Source of the DNA: Oligoflexia bacterium
GTDB taxonomy: Bacteria; Bdellovibrionota; UBA1018
Length of the DNA stretch: 39,053 nucleotides
Direction: 5' to 3'
Assembly: GCA_903935335.1 (NCBI GenBank)
Contig: CAIZRG010000016.1
Location: forward strand, 1 to 39,053
Made by a program: the position numbers and the translations under genes. Below, piece after piece: positions 17,636 to 26,181 of this stretch (positions within the stretch are counted from its first letter, which is position 1; the number at the start of each line of letters is the position of its first letter). The notes beneath the pieces are model-generated. The model saw nothing but the letters and a program-made list of their open reading frames with translations. It did no database searches and was not told where the DNA came from.

Positions 17636-18538
17636 ATGCCAATAAAAGATCAAAGAAATCGAAATTTTGCTTATGCGATCAAAAGTTTTTTGGGGTACTT
17701 AGAAGGAACTCAGAAATCTTTATTAACGATCAAAAATTACAAATTAGACCTTCTTTCTTTTCAGAGGTTTTTGCAAGAGGAATACCTAGACAAACTGATT
17801 CAGTTAGATGGAATTCGTCGTCAGGATCTAGAAAATTATCGGAACTATTTAAGTGGAAAGGGCCTGAAGTCAAACACTAGACGGAGAAAAATTTTAACCG
17901 TAACTCAATTCCTAAGCTATTTAGCTAAAAGAAAAAAATTAGCCCCTGAAATGGCTCAAAAAATTGCGACTCCACATAAAATTGAAAGAATTCCTTTGAC
18001 TGTTTCTGCTATTCACCTTCAAGAGTCAATCCAGAAGCTTCCTTGTGAAAGCTTGTTTGAAATTCGAAATCGCTCTTTACTTTGGACTCTCGCTGAAACA
18101 GGGTGTTTAGTGAGCGAAGTCGTACGTTTGCGTTTTGAAAACTGGTTTTTTCTAGAAGAAGAAAAATTTTCTCTTAAAATTGAAGGCAAAGCTCCTCGAG
18201 TAGTTCCTGTTTCTAATGAACTTTTTAATTCAATTCAAAGTCTTAAAACAGTTTCAAAGGACTCAGCTTGGAATTTTCTAGGCTTTAATAAATTTGGATC
18301 ACTGGGATCCCCCATGACACCTCGAGGAGTTGAAATGCTTGTGAAGCACTACGCCTCAAAGCTAGGGTGTTCTCAGTTAACTCCTAGGATTTTTCGTCAC
18401 TCGATTATTCTTTATTGGTTCCAAGAAGGATTATCATCGATTGAGATTCAGAAAAGGCTAGGGTTAAAAACAACCTATGCATTTCGGTCCTACGAACCCC
18501 TGCTTAGATCCAGCTTGCAAACCACATCCAGTTCCTAA
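17636..18538 (+). CDS. XerC/XerD-like tyrosine recombinase with degenerate active site
   Basis: 300 residues with the two-domain layout of Xer proteins: an N-terminal SAM-like DNA-binding domain (about 10-100) and a catalytic-domain fold (about 115-300). Compared with XerD, catalytic Arg I is lost (usual TGLRVSEL reads TGCLVSEV), the HxxR His is Arg (TPRIFRHS, Arg II kept), and the second His (LGH) is Leu (RLGLKTT). The Lys (EGKAPRVVPV) and the nucleophile-position Tyr (RSYEPL) remain. The frame is intact and full-length, so this looks like selection for a non-cleaving role rather than simple decay. Divergent from livH; its last 35 bases overlap the convergent PMT gene. Confidence 0.8.
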   Translation: MPIKDQRNRNFAYAIKSFLGYLEGTQKSLLTIKNYKLDLLSFQRFLQEEYLDKLIQLDGIRRQDLENYRNYLSGKGLKSNTRRRKILTVTQFLSYLAKRKKLAPEMAQKIATPHKIERIPLTVSAIHLQESIQKLPCESLFEIRNRSLLWTLAETGCLVSEVVRLRFENWFFLEEEKFSLKIEGKAPRVVPVSNELFNSIQSLKTVSKDSAWNFLGFNKFGSLGSPMTPRGVEMLVKHYASKLGCSQLTPRIFRHSIILYWFQEGLSSIEIQKRLGLKTTYAFRSYEPLLRSSLQTTSSS

Positions 18539-19820
18539 AAGAGTCAGATGGAATTTTAAGAGCGGCTAAAATTGGGAAAAAATAAATAAAGAGACAAGCT
18601 GCAACTCCAAGGTAGGTCCACTGAATTTTAGGGAGTTCCTTCTTTTTACCAGTAAAGAAGATCTCCTGAAATGCATAGGCAAGAGCTAAGCTCAGCATCA
18701 GGCCAGCTGGGTAGTAGTAGTAGTAAAATGAAATTTTTCTAGGAATCACAGCCCATGAAAAATAAAAAATAAAATAAAAAAAGACGATAAAAAAAGCCTT
18801 GTAATGTCGATTTTGAATCCAGTCCCAAGCACAATAAAATACGGCTAATAAACCGGTCCACATCACCAGAGGGTTACCTACGAGGAGGACCCCTCGAACC
18901 CATTCTTGCTGGTCTCCTTCTCGGTCAAAGGCATACCAGATGGGGCGAGTAATGAGAGGCCAGTCGATCCATTGGCTCATATAAGGATGTGCAGTAACGA
19001 CTCTCAATTGGCCTTCCCACATCCGTATTTGCATGAGTAGAGGGTCTAAGAGTGAAGTGATGGCTCCAGGAACAAACAAAAAAGGGGAAAAGGTGAGAAA
19101 ATAAACTCCAATAGGAACAACTCCAAGTGAAATGAAAAAATCTTTCCATAATAGATTTTTCCAAAGGTCAGGGCGGTACCAATCATCAGGTGTAGCTTTT
19201 TGAAATTGAGTTTTCCATTTTTGAAGGAGTCGAACCATACTAAAAAGAGCCAAGCAAGCCAACCAAGGAACGATTGCAAACCACTTACAAGCCATAGCAA
19301 GGCCAAAGAAGATACCCATGAACTTAAAATATTTTTTTAATTCGTTGGAACTCAGCCCTAGACGCCAAGTCGAGCAAAAATAAATCATACCCCAAATCAG
19401 GAAAGCTACCATAAAAGTATCTAACATTCCAATACGCGACTGAACATACAGAAGTTGATTAAAAAGCGTTAGAAGCGCAACCCAAAGCGCTAAGGTTTCA
19501 TTTTCAAAGAGAATAAAGGCGAGTAAATACATTCCAACGAGGGTCAGTGAACCAAATACTGTGTTCATGAATCGCCAACCAATGGGCCTATCACCCCAGA
19601 GTGAAACTCCTATGGCCATCAGTAGTTTTCCTAAGGGGGGGTGTTCCCAGTTTTGATTAGGGCTTAGGGCAAGAAATTGCTTGGCAGAAGGAATATAGTG
19701 AAATTCATCAAAATTGTGAGTTTTAGGAAATTGAATATTAATAAGCAAGAAAGTCTGACAAACAGCGTATAATATAAAACACACTTTGAGAACTCTTGGA
19801 GTCAATCTCATCTTATTCAC
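18504..19820 (-). CDS. Dolichyl-phosphate-mannose-type protein mannosyltransferase (GT39/PMT family)
   Basis: An integral-membrane GT-C enzyme that would transfer mannose from a polyprenyl-phosphate donor to exported protein or lipid. Of 438 residues most lie in 9-11 membrane helices. The first periplasmic loop has HNFDEFHYIPSAKQFL (the catalytic Asp-Glu of PMTs), followed by NWEHPPLGKLLMAIG and GWRFMNTVFG, all family hallmarks. The track's GTG (19818-19820) or ATG 19811 may start it. Its 3' end overlaps the degenerate Xer gene convergently. No polyprenyl-phosphate mannose synthase is nearby. Whether it glycosylates protein or lipid is unknown. Confidence 0.87.
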   Translation of the reverse strand: MNKMRLTPRVLKVCFILYAVCQTFLLINIQFPKTHNFDEFHYIPSAKQFLALSPNQNWEHPPLGKLLMAIGVSLWGDRPIGWRFMNTVFGSLTLVGMYLLAFILFENETLALWVALLTLFNQLLYVQSRIGMLDTFMVAFLIWGMIYFCSTWRLGLSSNELKKYFKFMGIFFGLAMACKWFAIVPWLACLALFSMVRLLQKWKTQFQKATPDDWYRPDLWKNLLWKDFFISLGVVPIGVYFLTFSPFLFVPGAITSLLDPLLMQIRMWEGQLRVVTAHPYMSQWIDWPLITRPIWYAFDREGDQQEWVRGVLLVGNPLVMWTGLLAVFYCAWDWIQNRHYKAFFIVFFYFIFYFSWAVIPRKISFYYYYYPAGLMLSLALAYAFQEIFFTGKKKELPKIQWTYLGVAACLFIYFFPILAALKIPSDSFRNWMWFASWI

Positions 19821-19890
19821 AGTAAGGTGCTAATTTGTCTAGGTCAAGGGGTGACAAATAGATCAGTTTTCGATAAGTAAACGATCATCT

Positions 19891-20463
19891 ATGACTGAAA
19901 CTGTAGCTATAGGACGAAACGAACCTTGCTCTTGTAAGAGCGGTAAGAAGTATAAAAGATGTTGTGGTGTGAATGCTGCCCCTAAACTCTCTGTACGGGC
20001 ACAGCCAGACCCCAATCATGACAACCCATTAGAAGGAATGGATCCCCAGTTGATGGCAAAGTTGGCCAAAGCTTTTCAGAAGCTTCCCAAAGGCCAAGTT
20101 CAGCGATTTCAGGGAATTATGCAAAAGGCTATGAGAGGAAAAGACATCAGCTCGGAAGCTCAGGAGTTTGAAAAAACTCTTCCCTTAGAATTTCAAACCA
20201 TGGTTCAGTCTATGAGTTTGCCTGATTCATTAGCCATTAGTTCTCAGAATGCTTCTAAACAAACTGAAGAAGGAGAAGAAACTTCTATGACCTTAGAAAA
20301 GGCTCGTCAATTGGTTTCTAAGGCGGCTTCAGATGGGGCGCTGTCTCAAGAGCAAGCAAAGCAACTTTTGTCAGAAAGTTCATCCCATTTGAAAGAATTA
20401 GGCCAAGTTCCGTCGAAGTTAAGTCGATTTTGGAATACTGTTTCAGGTAAGAAAAATCCATGA
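19891..20463 (+). CDS. SEC-C zinc-motif protein
   Basis: 190 residues. Residues about 9-26 (RNEPCSCKSGKKYKRCCG) are the SEC-C motif, CxC-x8-CC, a small zinc site also found at the SecA C-terminus where it binds SecB and ribosomes. The rest is helical and rich in Gln, Lys and Ser with no recognised domain. It is the first gene of a coupled set: its stop overlaps the BtpA start (ATGA at 20460-20463). Role unknown; protein-quality or ribosome association is only a family-based guess. Confidence 0.75.
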   Translation: MTETVAIGRNEPCSCKSGKKYKRCCGVNAAPKLSVRAQPDPNHDNPLEGMDPQLMAKLAKAFQKLPKGQVQRFQGIMQKAMRGKDISSEAQEFEKTLPLEFQTMVQSMSLPDSLAISSQNASKQTEEGEETSMTLEKARQLVSKAASDGALSQEQAKQLLSESSSHLKELGQVPSKLSRFWNTVSGKKNP

Positions 20464-21326
20464 AGTTTCCAGAACTGATCGGTGTTATTCATCTTCCCCC
20501 TTTAGCTGGAGCTCCACAAGGAACAGGACACCACCCCGTTGAGTTGCTTCAGAATGCAGGGATGCAAGCTGTTCGTGAAGCATTAGCTATGGTGAAAGCT
20601 GGGTTTGACGCTGTTTTTCTTGAGAATTTTGGAGATGCACCTTTTTATAAGATCCAAGTTCCACCTGAAACCACTGCGAGTATGGCGATTATTGCGGCTG
20701 CTGTTCGAGAGGCAGTGCGTGTTCCAGTTGGAATCAAAATACTAAGAAATGATGCACGATCTGCTTTAGCTATCGCTGCCGTGACTGGTTGTGAGTTTAT
20801 TAGAGTGAATTTGTCCTCTGGTGTGACAAATACAAATCAGGAACTGATTGAAGGGGAATCTGCTTTTCTCCTTCGTGAAAGAGCTCGACTTCAATCTCAT
20901 GTCAGTATTTTAGCAGATTTTCATATTAAGCACGCTCAGTTCTTATCTTCTTCAGACTTATCCCTTTCTATCGAAGAAATGAACTCTCGATCCATGATCG
21001 ATGCAATTGTTTTGACAGGTGCTGCTAATGGGAAAATGATGGATATTTCGCAACTTCAAATTGCAAGTCGAGTTGCAAGATCAAAACGAATCCCGCTTTT
21101 TTTAGGAAGCGGAGTTTCTCAAGAAAATTTAAGAGAAATCAGGCCTTGGGTGGATGGAGTGATTGTAGATTCAGACCTGAGGGAAAAAGGGATAGCAGGT
21201 GCAAAATTGGATCTTTCTCGACTACAAGGCTGGGTAAAGATTTTTAAGAGTTCTTCAAAAAAATTGAAAACCTCTAAGAAAAGGCACCTCCAGAAGAAGA
21301 CTAAGAGCCAGCCTAAGAAGAGATGA
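20460..21326 (+). CDS. btpA: BtpA/SgcQ family TIM-barrel protein
   Basis: 288 residues. The start PELIGVIHLPPLAGAPQGTG and the segments AGFDAVFLENFGDAPF, VPVGIKILRND and GCEFIRVNLSSG are the signature strands of the BtpA family, named for a cyanobacterial photosystem I factor but widespread in non-photosynthetic bacteria with unknown, probably sugar- or nucleoside-related, roles. The last 40 residues form a Lys-rich tail (KSSSKKLKTSKKRHLQKK) not usual in the family, continuing in style into the basic N-terminus of the next gene. Overlaps the SEC-C gene upstream and the recombinase downstream, both by ATGA. Confidence 0.85.
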   Translation: MKFPELIGVIHLPPLAGAPQGTGHHPVELLQNAGMQAVREALAMVKAGFDAVFLENFGDAPFYKIQVPPETTASMAIIAAAVREAVRVPVGIKILRNDARSALAIAAVTGCEFIRVNLSSGVTNTNQELIEGESAFLLRERARLQSHVSILADFHIKHAQFLSSSDLSLSIEEMNSRSMIDAIVLTGAANGKMMDISQLQIASRVARSKRIPLFLGSGVSQENLREIRPWVDGVIVDSDLREKGIAGAKLDLSRLQGWVKIFKSSSKKLKTSKKRHLQKKTKSQPKKR

Positions 21327-22567
21327 ACAAAAAAAAGTCTAAGAGTCTTTTAAGCCGATTTCTTTTAAAACGCTTTCAGAAGAAAGGGAAAGTTCCGATA
21401 TTTCAGTCGGCCGTTTCTAGACGAATTCTTCGGATTTCTTCGATGCAAGTCAAGGTTAAGAAAAAACCTCAAAGGTTGAATCAAAAGATTCAGTCTATAG
21501 AGTCTCAAAAGAATTCTCTTCCAGCAGTTCAATTACCCACACCTAGTGAAAAAGACTTTCTTGAGCCCAAGGCTTTACTGAGCACACAAGATCTTTTGAG
21601 GCCTGGGGAACCATTGAGGCAAAGCATTGAAGCTTTTTTGTTAGACCAAAGGTCGCCTCATACGCGAAAAGCCTATGGAAAAGATTTAAAGCGTTTTGTT
21701 CAGTTCCTTCATAGTAGGAAATATCAATCAGGCATTGAAAATTTAGGTCGATCCGTTCTGATTGCGTACAAAGAGTTTCTTCTTTCAGAAAAACTTGAAC
21801 ATACCACTGTGGATCGTCATTTAGCTACGCTCAAAAGTTTCTTTCATTGGCTTGTAGAAGACGGTCTTTTGAGTCGAAGTCCTGCTGATGGAGTGCGTTT
21901 TTTAAATCCAAAAAAACTTTCAAAAACTATAGGGTTTTCAGATGAAGAAGTTCAAAAGTTATTAAAACTACCTAATCTTCATACACGTACAGGTGCTATG
22001 CACTATGCTATTCTTATGATTTTATTTTATTGTGGATTAAGAAGATCTGAACTCTGTAGCCTTAGAACCTCTCATTTGGGTTCAGAACGAGATCAGCGGG
22101 TTTTAAGGCTTCGAGGGAAAGGCAATGTTGAGCGTTTAATCGTTATAGTGCCTGCTGTTTGGAATGCAATAGAGTATTATTTTTATATCACTCATAAAAA
22201 TATCAATCAAGAAAGTTATCTGTTTTCTCCAGTTCGTAATAATAGAACGAAAGAACTTAAAAAACCTTTAGATCCCTCAATGATTTTCTATATTGTGACT
22301 CGATATGCTCGTCAGGCTGGAATTCATAATAGAGTTTCTCCTCATTCATGCAGAGCAACAGCTATTTCTAATGCTAGAGATCGTCATGTGCCTGACCGAG
22401 CCATTCAAGAGTTTGCAGGATGGGCATCTCCTGATATGATTACTCGTTACGATAAAAGAAAGAGCAGTATTGAAGAATCTGCTGCAAGAGCAATTTCTTA
22501 CGGAGAGGAAGTGCGATCGATACCTAGTGTTAGCACTTCTGAGCAAAACCCTTATGATGATTCTTAG
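21323..22567 (+). CDS. XerC/XerD-type tyrosine recombinase, complete active site, long basic N-terminus
   Basis: 414 residues. The first 95 are basic and low-complexity, an unusual extension; the core-binding domain runs about 98-185 (SPHTRKAYGKDLKRFVQFL) and the catalytic domain about 205-400. All residues are there: Arg I in FYCGLRRSELCSL, Lys in RGKGNVERLI, H-x-x-R in VSPHSCRATAI, Trp in FAGWASPDM at the second-His position (accepted in this family), and Tyr in TRYDKRK. Starts within the btpA stop (ATGA). Candidate chromosome-dimer resolvase or mobile-element integrase; the housekeeping-like operon setting favours the former, but no dif site is adjacent. Confidence 0.88.
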   Translation: MNKKKSKSLLSRFLLKRFQKKGKVPIFQSAVSRRILRISSMQVKVKKKPQRLNQKIQSIESQKNSLPAVQLPTPSEKDFLEPKALLSTQDLLRPGEPLRQSIEAFLLDQRSPHTRKAYGKDLKRFVQFLHSRKYQSGIENLGRSVLIAYKEFLLSEKLEHTTVDRHLATLKSFFHWLVEDGLLSRSPADGVRFLNPKKLSKTIGFSDEEVQKLLKLPNLHTRTGAMHYAILMILFYCGLRRSELCSLRTSHLGSERDQRVLRLRGKGNVERLIVIVPAVWNAIEYYFYITHKNINQESYLFSPVRNNRTKELKKPLDPSMIFYIVTRYARQAGIHNRVSPHSCRATAISNARDRHVPDRAIQEFAGWASPDMITRYDKRKSSIEESAARAISYGEEVRSIPSVSTSEQNPYDDS

Positions 22568-22674
22568 CATCATCTGCTGATGAATTAAGTCAATTTTATT
22601 CAATCTGAAGATAATCAATTCCGATGAAAGTTAAGCTGACTTGGACTTATTTTAATGATATTCCAAGTTATAAA

Positions 22675-24006
22675 ATGAAAAAAATTTCAATTTTTAGTTG
22701 TTTTATTTTTTTGTTGGAAATGGGTTGTACTTCTAGATTTTCGGTGAATCAGGGTTCTACTGAAAATTTATCGTCTTTTTCATGGGTTCAGCTGGGACCC
22801 GACTCTCAAGTAATAGCCAGAGTAGCAACTCTTGAATCTGCTTGCCCTTTTTTAGTGATGGATGGAGTAAAAGCTCCAATGGCTAAGAGAGGATTGCCTT
22901 CAGAAAAATTTCCAGCTCAAATTTGTGAGCTTCAGGTTCCGCCCTTAACTCGTGTAGTTGAGTGGAATCATGTAAAACTTCCACTACCTCAGGCGAACTT
23001 GAAGAAAATTTTAGTTCTTGGGGATACTGGGTGTCGTATCAAAGTTAGTCCCAGTGGGCTCAGAATTCAAGACTGCAGTAACCCTCAGTTATGGCCTTTT
23101 TTGAAAGTGTCAGAACAAGCATCAAAATGGAAGCCTGACCTAGTTATTCATGTCGGAGATTACTTGTATCGAGAGTCACCTTGCCCAAATGGAATGAAAG
23201 ACTGTGCTCAATCTCCTTGGGGAGATCGTTGGGCTACTTGGCGTGCGGATTTTTTTGATCCAGCCAGGTCTTTGCTTGAGACAGTTCCCTGGGTTTTTAT
23301 TAGGGGAAATCATGAGTCATGCGAAAGATCTGGAGAGGGGTGGTTTCGCCTTTTAGATCCACGACCTTATTTGAAAACTTGCCAGGAAGTTTCTGAACCT
23401 TATTCTTTTGAAATCAATCAAACTCGTATGATGGTTCTAGATACAGTGAAGGCTTTGGATGAGAGTGCTCCAGACACTGATGTTCATCTTCTTGTCTCTC
23501 ACTTAAAAAAAATAGATCGTTCTTATAAAAAAAATTGGATCTGGAGCCATCACCCATTTTGGGGATTAATTGGGAATTGGGATAAAGCCAATCCAAATAA
23601 AAAAAATTTGATGTTGAATCAAACTTTACAAGAGGCTGCAAGGAAAGCTCCTTTGCCTTCGAATGTTCAATGGGTTATATCCGGTCATATCCACTTATTT
23701 GAGGCTCTTTCTTTTACTGATAAAGGTCCCTCTCAGCTCGTGATTGGGAATGGGGGTACTGAACTATCTGAAGCGCCTCAAGATCTCAGCGGAATTCAAA
23801 TAGCAGGGCGTTCTATTGAATCTGGAGTAGTTCGTCGAGAGTTTGGATTTACATTTCTAGAAGCCATTTCACCTGGGTATTGGAAAGGAGTGAGTTATGG
23901 TATTGAAGGAAATATCCTGCAGGAGTGTTGGATGAAAGATTCAGAAATGAAATGTCATGGGCCAGCTCATCCTGTAAATGAATCCCGCTCACAAGGTATC
24001 AATTAA
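22675..24006 (+). CDS. Calcineurin-like metallophosphoesterase, predicted lipoprotein
   Basis: 443 residues from ATG 22675, chosen because it gives a lipoprotein signal (MKKISIFSCFIFLLEMGC, lipobox Cys 18); the frame is open back to 22624. The five metal-site motifs occur in order: LGDTGCR, HVGDYLYR, RGNHESC, the His of WSHHPFWG, and SGHIHLFE. The dimetal site should hydrolyse phosphoesters in the periplasm or at the outer membrane. Cys-rich loop (CPNGMKDC) could form a disulfide. Substrate unknown. Convergent with ctaA, overlapping it by 8 bases. Confidence 0.85.
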   Translation: MKKISIFSCFIFLLEMGCTSRFSVNQGSTENLSSFSWVQLGPDSQVIARVATLESACPFLVMDGVKAPMAKRGLPSEKFPAQICELQVPPLTRVVEWNHVKLPLPQANLKKILVLGDTGCRIKVSPSGLRIQDCSNPQLWPFLKVSEQASKWKPDLVIHVGDYLYRESPCPNGMKDCAQSPWGDRWATWRADFFDPARSLLETVPWVFIRGNHESCERSGEGWFRLLDPRPYLKTCQEVSEPYSFEINQTRMMVLDTVKALDESAPDTDVHLLVSHLKKIDRSYKKNWIWSHHPFWGLIGNWDKANPNKKNLMLNQTLQEAARKAPLPSNVQWVISGHIHLFEALSFTDKGPSQLVIGNGGTELSEAPQDLSGIQIAGRSIESGVVRREFGFTFLEAISPGYWKGVSYGIEGNILQECWMKDSEMKCHGPAHPVNESRSQGIN

Positions 24007-24976
24007 GAACTCTTTCATGTCGAGCTTGAAAAGGAATGATCCAAAATGAAGAAAGAGTCAAAATAAGAAAAATCCAATTCAAATCGGCTAGAAGAAGATG
24101 TGCAATCTGTGTTGAGATCGGGACTAAGAGCAATAGATTGATTACTCCTAGAAGCAGTTCTGCTGTTTGAGTACCTAAGAGAATTGTGACAAAAAAACAG
24201 ACCAAAGGGTTTTGGCTTTGTTTTTTTAAACTGAATGAAAATAAAATAATTCCTAAAGTCACTAAGCCAGCAAAAATAGGGTGAAGCAACCTAAGCTGAA
24301 CTAAAAAATGGCTTGTTGGTGAGAGATCAGCGGCAAGTCCTTCTCTGAGTGTAAAAGTTGGGAAAAGGGTGTCTCCTAAAGCGGTCATGGCTCCACTTGA
24401 ACCCACCCATAAAAGTCCAAAGATAGTAAAGAGTGAAGCGATCGCCCATCCTCGGTATTGGGGGTCAAAGGGGGGGCGAATTGAAAGTTCAGATTGATTT
24501 TCCTGAGATGACCATAGGGTTGTCAATGTGACAGCCCCAATGAGAAAAAAGGTATTTAAAAGATGCACAGCCATCGAGACAGTTCGAAGTACAGACTGAT
24601 TGTCTGCGACCAGTTCTAAGAGTACGAGTCCAGCTCCGAGTAAGGCTTCTAAGAGGATTAAAAAAATACTTGCAATGGCTCCTTTTCGAGTCAAACTCGT
24701 TTTTGGAAACTCCTTAAAAGCTATGAATCCTAAAACTAGACAAAGAAGAAGACTGAGTCCTGAGGAAACTCGATGAACAAATTCAACCCATGTCTTAAAA
24801 CTCTGAGTCGCTGGAATGACTTGTCCATTGCAAAGCGGCCAATGATTTCCACATCCTGCTCCGCTTCCTGTTGCTCTGACATAGGCTCCCCAAGCTATCA
24901 CCACAAGCAGATAGATGAGTGTGAAGTATCCTACTATTTGAGTTTTAGGGGGTTGAGAAAATTTAAGATGAGTCAT
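23999..24976 (-). CDS. ctaA: Heme A synthase, CtaA/COX15 family
   Basis: Oxidises the heme O methyl group to make heme A for aa3-type cytochrome oxidase. 325 residues, eight predicted helices. Family marks: YVRATGSGAGCGNHWPLCNG in the first periplasmic loop with its Cys pair, WVEFVHRVSSGL with the essential Glu and heme His, HLLNTFFLIG, and in the second half HPIFAGLV and IAHLLLADLNW with the other His ligands. No ctaB or oxidase genes are adjacent. Divergent from the DUF167 gene, 69 bases apart. Confidence 0.92.
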   Translation of the reverse strand: MTHLKFSQPPKTQIVGYFTLIYLLVVIAWGAYVRATGSGAGCGNHWPLCNGQVIPATQSFKTWVEFVHRVSSGLSLLLCLVLGFIAFKEFPKTSLTRKGAIASIFLILLEALLGAGLVLLELVADNQSVLRTVSMAVHLLNTFFLIGAVTLTTLWSSQENQSELSIRPPFDPQYRGWAIASLFTIFGLLWVGSSGAMTALGDTLFPTFTLREGLAADLSPTSHFLVQLRLLHPIFAGLVTLGIILFSFSLKKQSQNPLVCFFVTILLGTQTAELLLGVINLLLLVPISTQIAHLLLADLNWIFLILTLSSFWIIPFQARHERVLN

Positions 24977-25045
24977 AATCTGTATCTATCAAATTGTGCT
25001 AGGTTCACAAGTGCTCCAAAAGTTAAAAAGAAGTATAATAAATTT

Positions 25046-25357
25046 ATGAATTGGTTTGAACTCAGCTCCCAAGGAATTGTATTACATTTAAAAGTCCAAC
25101 CTCGATCAAAAATTACAAAAGTTATTGGGATTTATGGAGATCCACCTCGTCTTAAAATTCGATTAGCTGCTCCTCCAGTAGAGGGCAAGGCAAATCAGGA
25201 GCTTCTTAGTTTTTTAAAAAAAGCTCTGAAAACAACTCATTCGCAGTTAAAAATTATCCGAGGCGAAAAAGTTTCTCGAAAAGATATCCTCTGCATTGGA
25301 GTGACGCTTGATTGTATTAAAAATTTAAGTCAGGATAATCAACTTAAACTTTTTTAA
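25046..25357 (+). CDS. DUF167 / YggU family protein
   Basis: 103 residues from ATG 25046; the longer open frame upstream is antisense to ctaA and should be ignored. The core GIVLHLKVQPRSKITKVIG, RLKIRLAAPPVEGKANQEL and IIRGEKVSRKDILCI is the full DUF167 pattern, complete in length. Function unknown across the family; a nucleic-acid-binding role has been suggested from fold only. Weak ribosome-binding site. Confidence 0.87.
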   Translation: MNWFELSSQGIVLHLKVQPRSKITKVIGIYGDPPRLKIRLAAPPVEGKANQELLSFLKKALKTTHSQLKIIRGEKVSRKDILCIGVTLDCIKNLSQDNQLKLF

Positions 25358-25456
25358 GCAAATACGTCTATCCAAGATCAACTTTAAAATTTTCTTTCAA
25401 AGCCCTAAAAAATAAAGTTTATGGGTACAATGATAGATAAACAGGAGAAATCAGCT

Positions 25457-25915
25457 ATGGAAAAACAAAACGAAAATGAAGTTACAGAGAAAAAATCAAA
25501 AAAATCTTTCAAAGAGAGTGTTTTCTTAAAAAAAGAGACTTTTGCTCACCCAGAACTTGCTGAAGTAAAAACAATTAAAATTACTTTTGAGGGCCAAGCA
25601 GCCAAAAAACTTCTCAAGTGTGAGTCTGAGTTAAAGGAAAGGCTTTCAAAGCCAGATATGGGTAAAATCCTTGGGAGTGAAATTCTTGCCTGGAGTGAAA
25701 AACGTTGGGGAGAGATCATAGAAGAAAATACAGATATTGACTATTTTTTTGCTCAAATCAGAAAGTGTACTGATCGTTCAAAGTCAATTAAGCTTTTAAA
25801 AGCTCTTTCTGAAAAATTGAAAGCTGAAAGCTCTGATGGATTAGGTGAGATTGGAGTAAACTCTAATTTAGAAATCCCAATAGTTTTGACTGGTGATCAG
25901 TCAGTTCAGAACTGA
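25457..25915 (+). CDS. Small charged hypothetical protein
   Basis: 152 residues from ATG 25457, preceded by AGGAG. Lys/Glu-rich and probably helical; a basic N-terminus (EKKSKKSFKESV) then an amphipathic middle (AAKKLLKCESELKERL, WSEKRWGEIIEEN). No signal peptide, membrane segment or recognised domain. Low GC like the chromosome. Its stop lies at the left arm of a 14-base inverted repeat and a short GC-richer patch (25916-26030) follows, so it may sit at the edge of the acquired phytochrome block. Function not recognised. Confidence 0.55.
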   Translation: MEKQNENEVTEKKSKKSFKESVFLKKETFAHPELAEVKTIKITFEGQAAKKLLKCESELKERLSKPDMGKILGSEILAWSEKRWGEIIEENTDIDYFFAQIRKCTDRSKSIKLLKALSEKLKAESSDGLGEIGVNSNLEIPIVLTGDQSVQN

Positions 25916-25928
25916 TTTACTGATCCAG
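25915..25928 (+). repeat. Left arm of 14-bp inverted repeat flanking the phytochrome block
   Basis: ATTTACTGATCCAG here recurs in inverse orientation at 30580-30593 (CTGGATCAGTAAAT). The two arms bracket the bphO-bphP-regulator-HAD segment and the small basic gene. A 14-base match is near what chance allows in 39 kb, so only the position makes it interesting. Confidence 0.35.
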
Positions 25929-26121
25929 GGGGAGCGTTTTCCAGGGTTAGTAAGGAGGAGAGCTGCGGAGAAGACACTGTGGTTAAGGGATATGGCAAGG
26001 ATCCTGGCAAACAAGGGCCACATCTTAAACTTTTTTAAGAAGCAAATCACATCATCAATCATTTTTTGGTTGAATAATATAAATCCTAGAAGTAATTATA
26101 ATTCAAAATAAATTAAATATT

Positions 26122-26147
26122 AAAACTATTTTGACTAAAATAGTTTT
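26122..26147 (+). promoter_or_regulatory. Perfect palindrome overlapping a candidate -35 box upstream of bphO
   Basis: AAAACTATTTT (26122-26132) and AAAATAGTTTT (26137-26147) are perfect 11-base arms with a GACT loop. TTGACT, a good -35 hexamer, spans 26131-26136. Either an operator that controls the light-sensing operon, or an AU-rich hairpin ending transcription from upstream. 34 bases before the bphO start codon. Confidence 0.45.
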
Positions 26148-26181
26148 GTCTTTGATTTCAATAGTTGAAGGAGGAGTTACC

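Noticed and set aside
22568..22582. CATCA/TGATG hairpin after the intact recombinase, as a terminator
   Set aside because: Five-pair stem, no adjacent T-run; too weak to call.
24773..25045. Long N-terminal extension of the DUF167 protein
   Set aside because: Antisense to the start of ctaA; the family domain begins at the ATG at 25046.
25893..26111. 72-codon frame over a GC-rich patch after the 25457 gene
   Set aside because: Overlaps the end of that gene, has no ribosome-binding site and no recognisable product on either strand; probably a scrap of foreign DNA.
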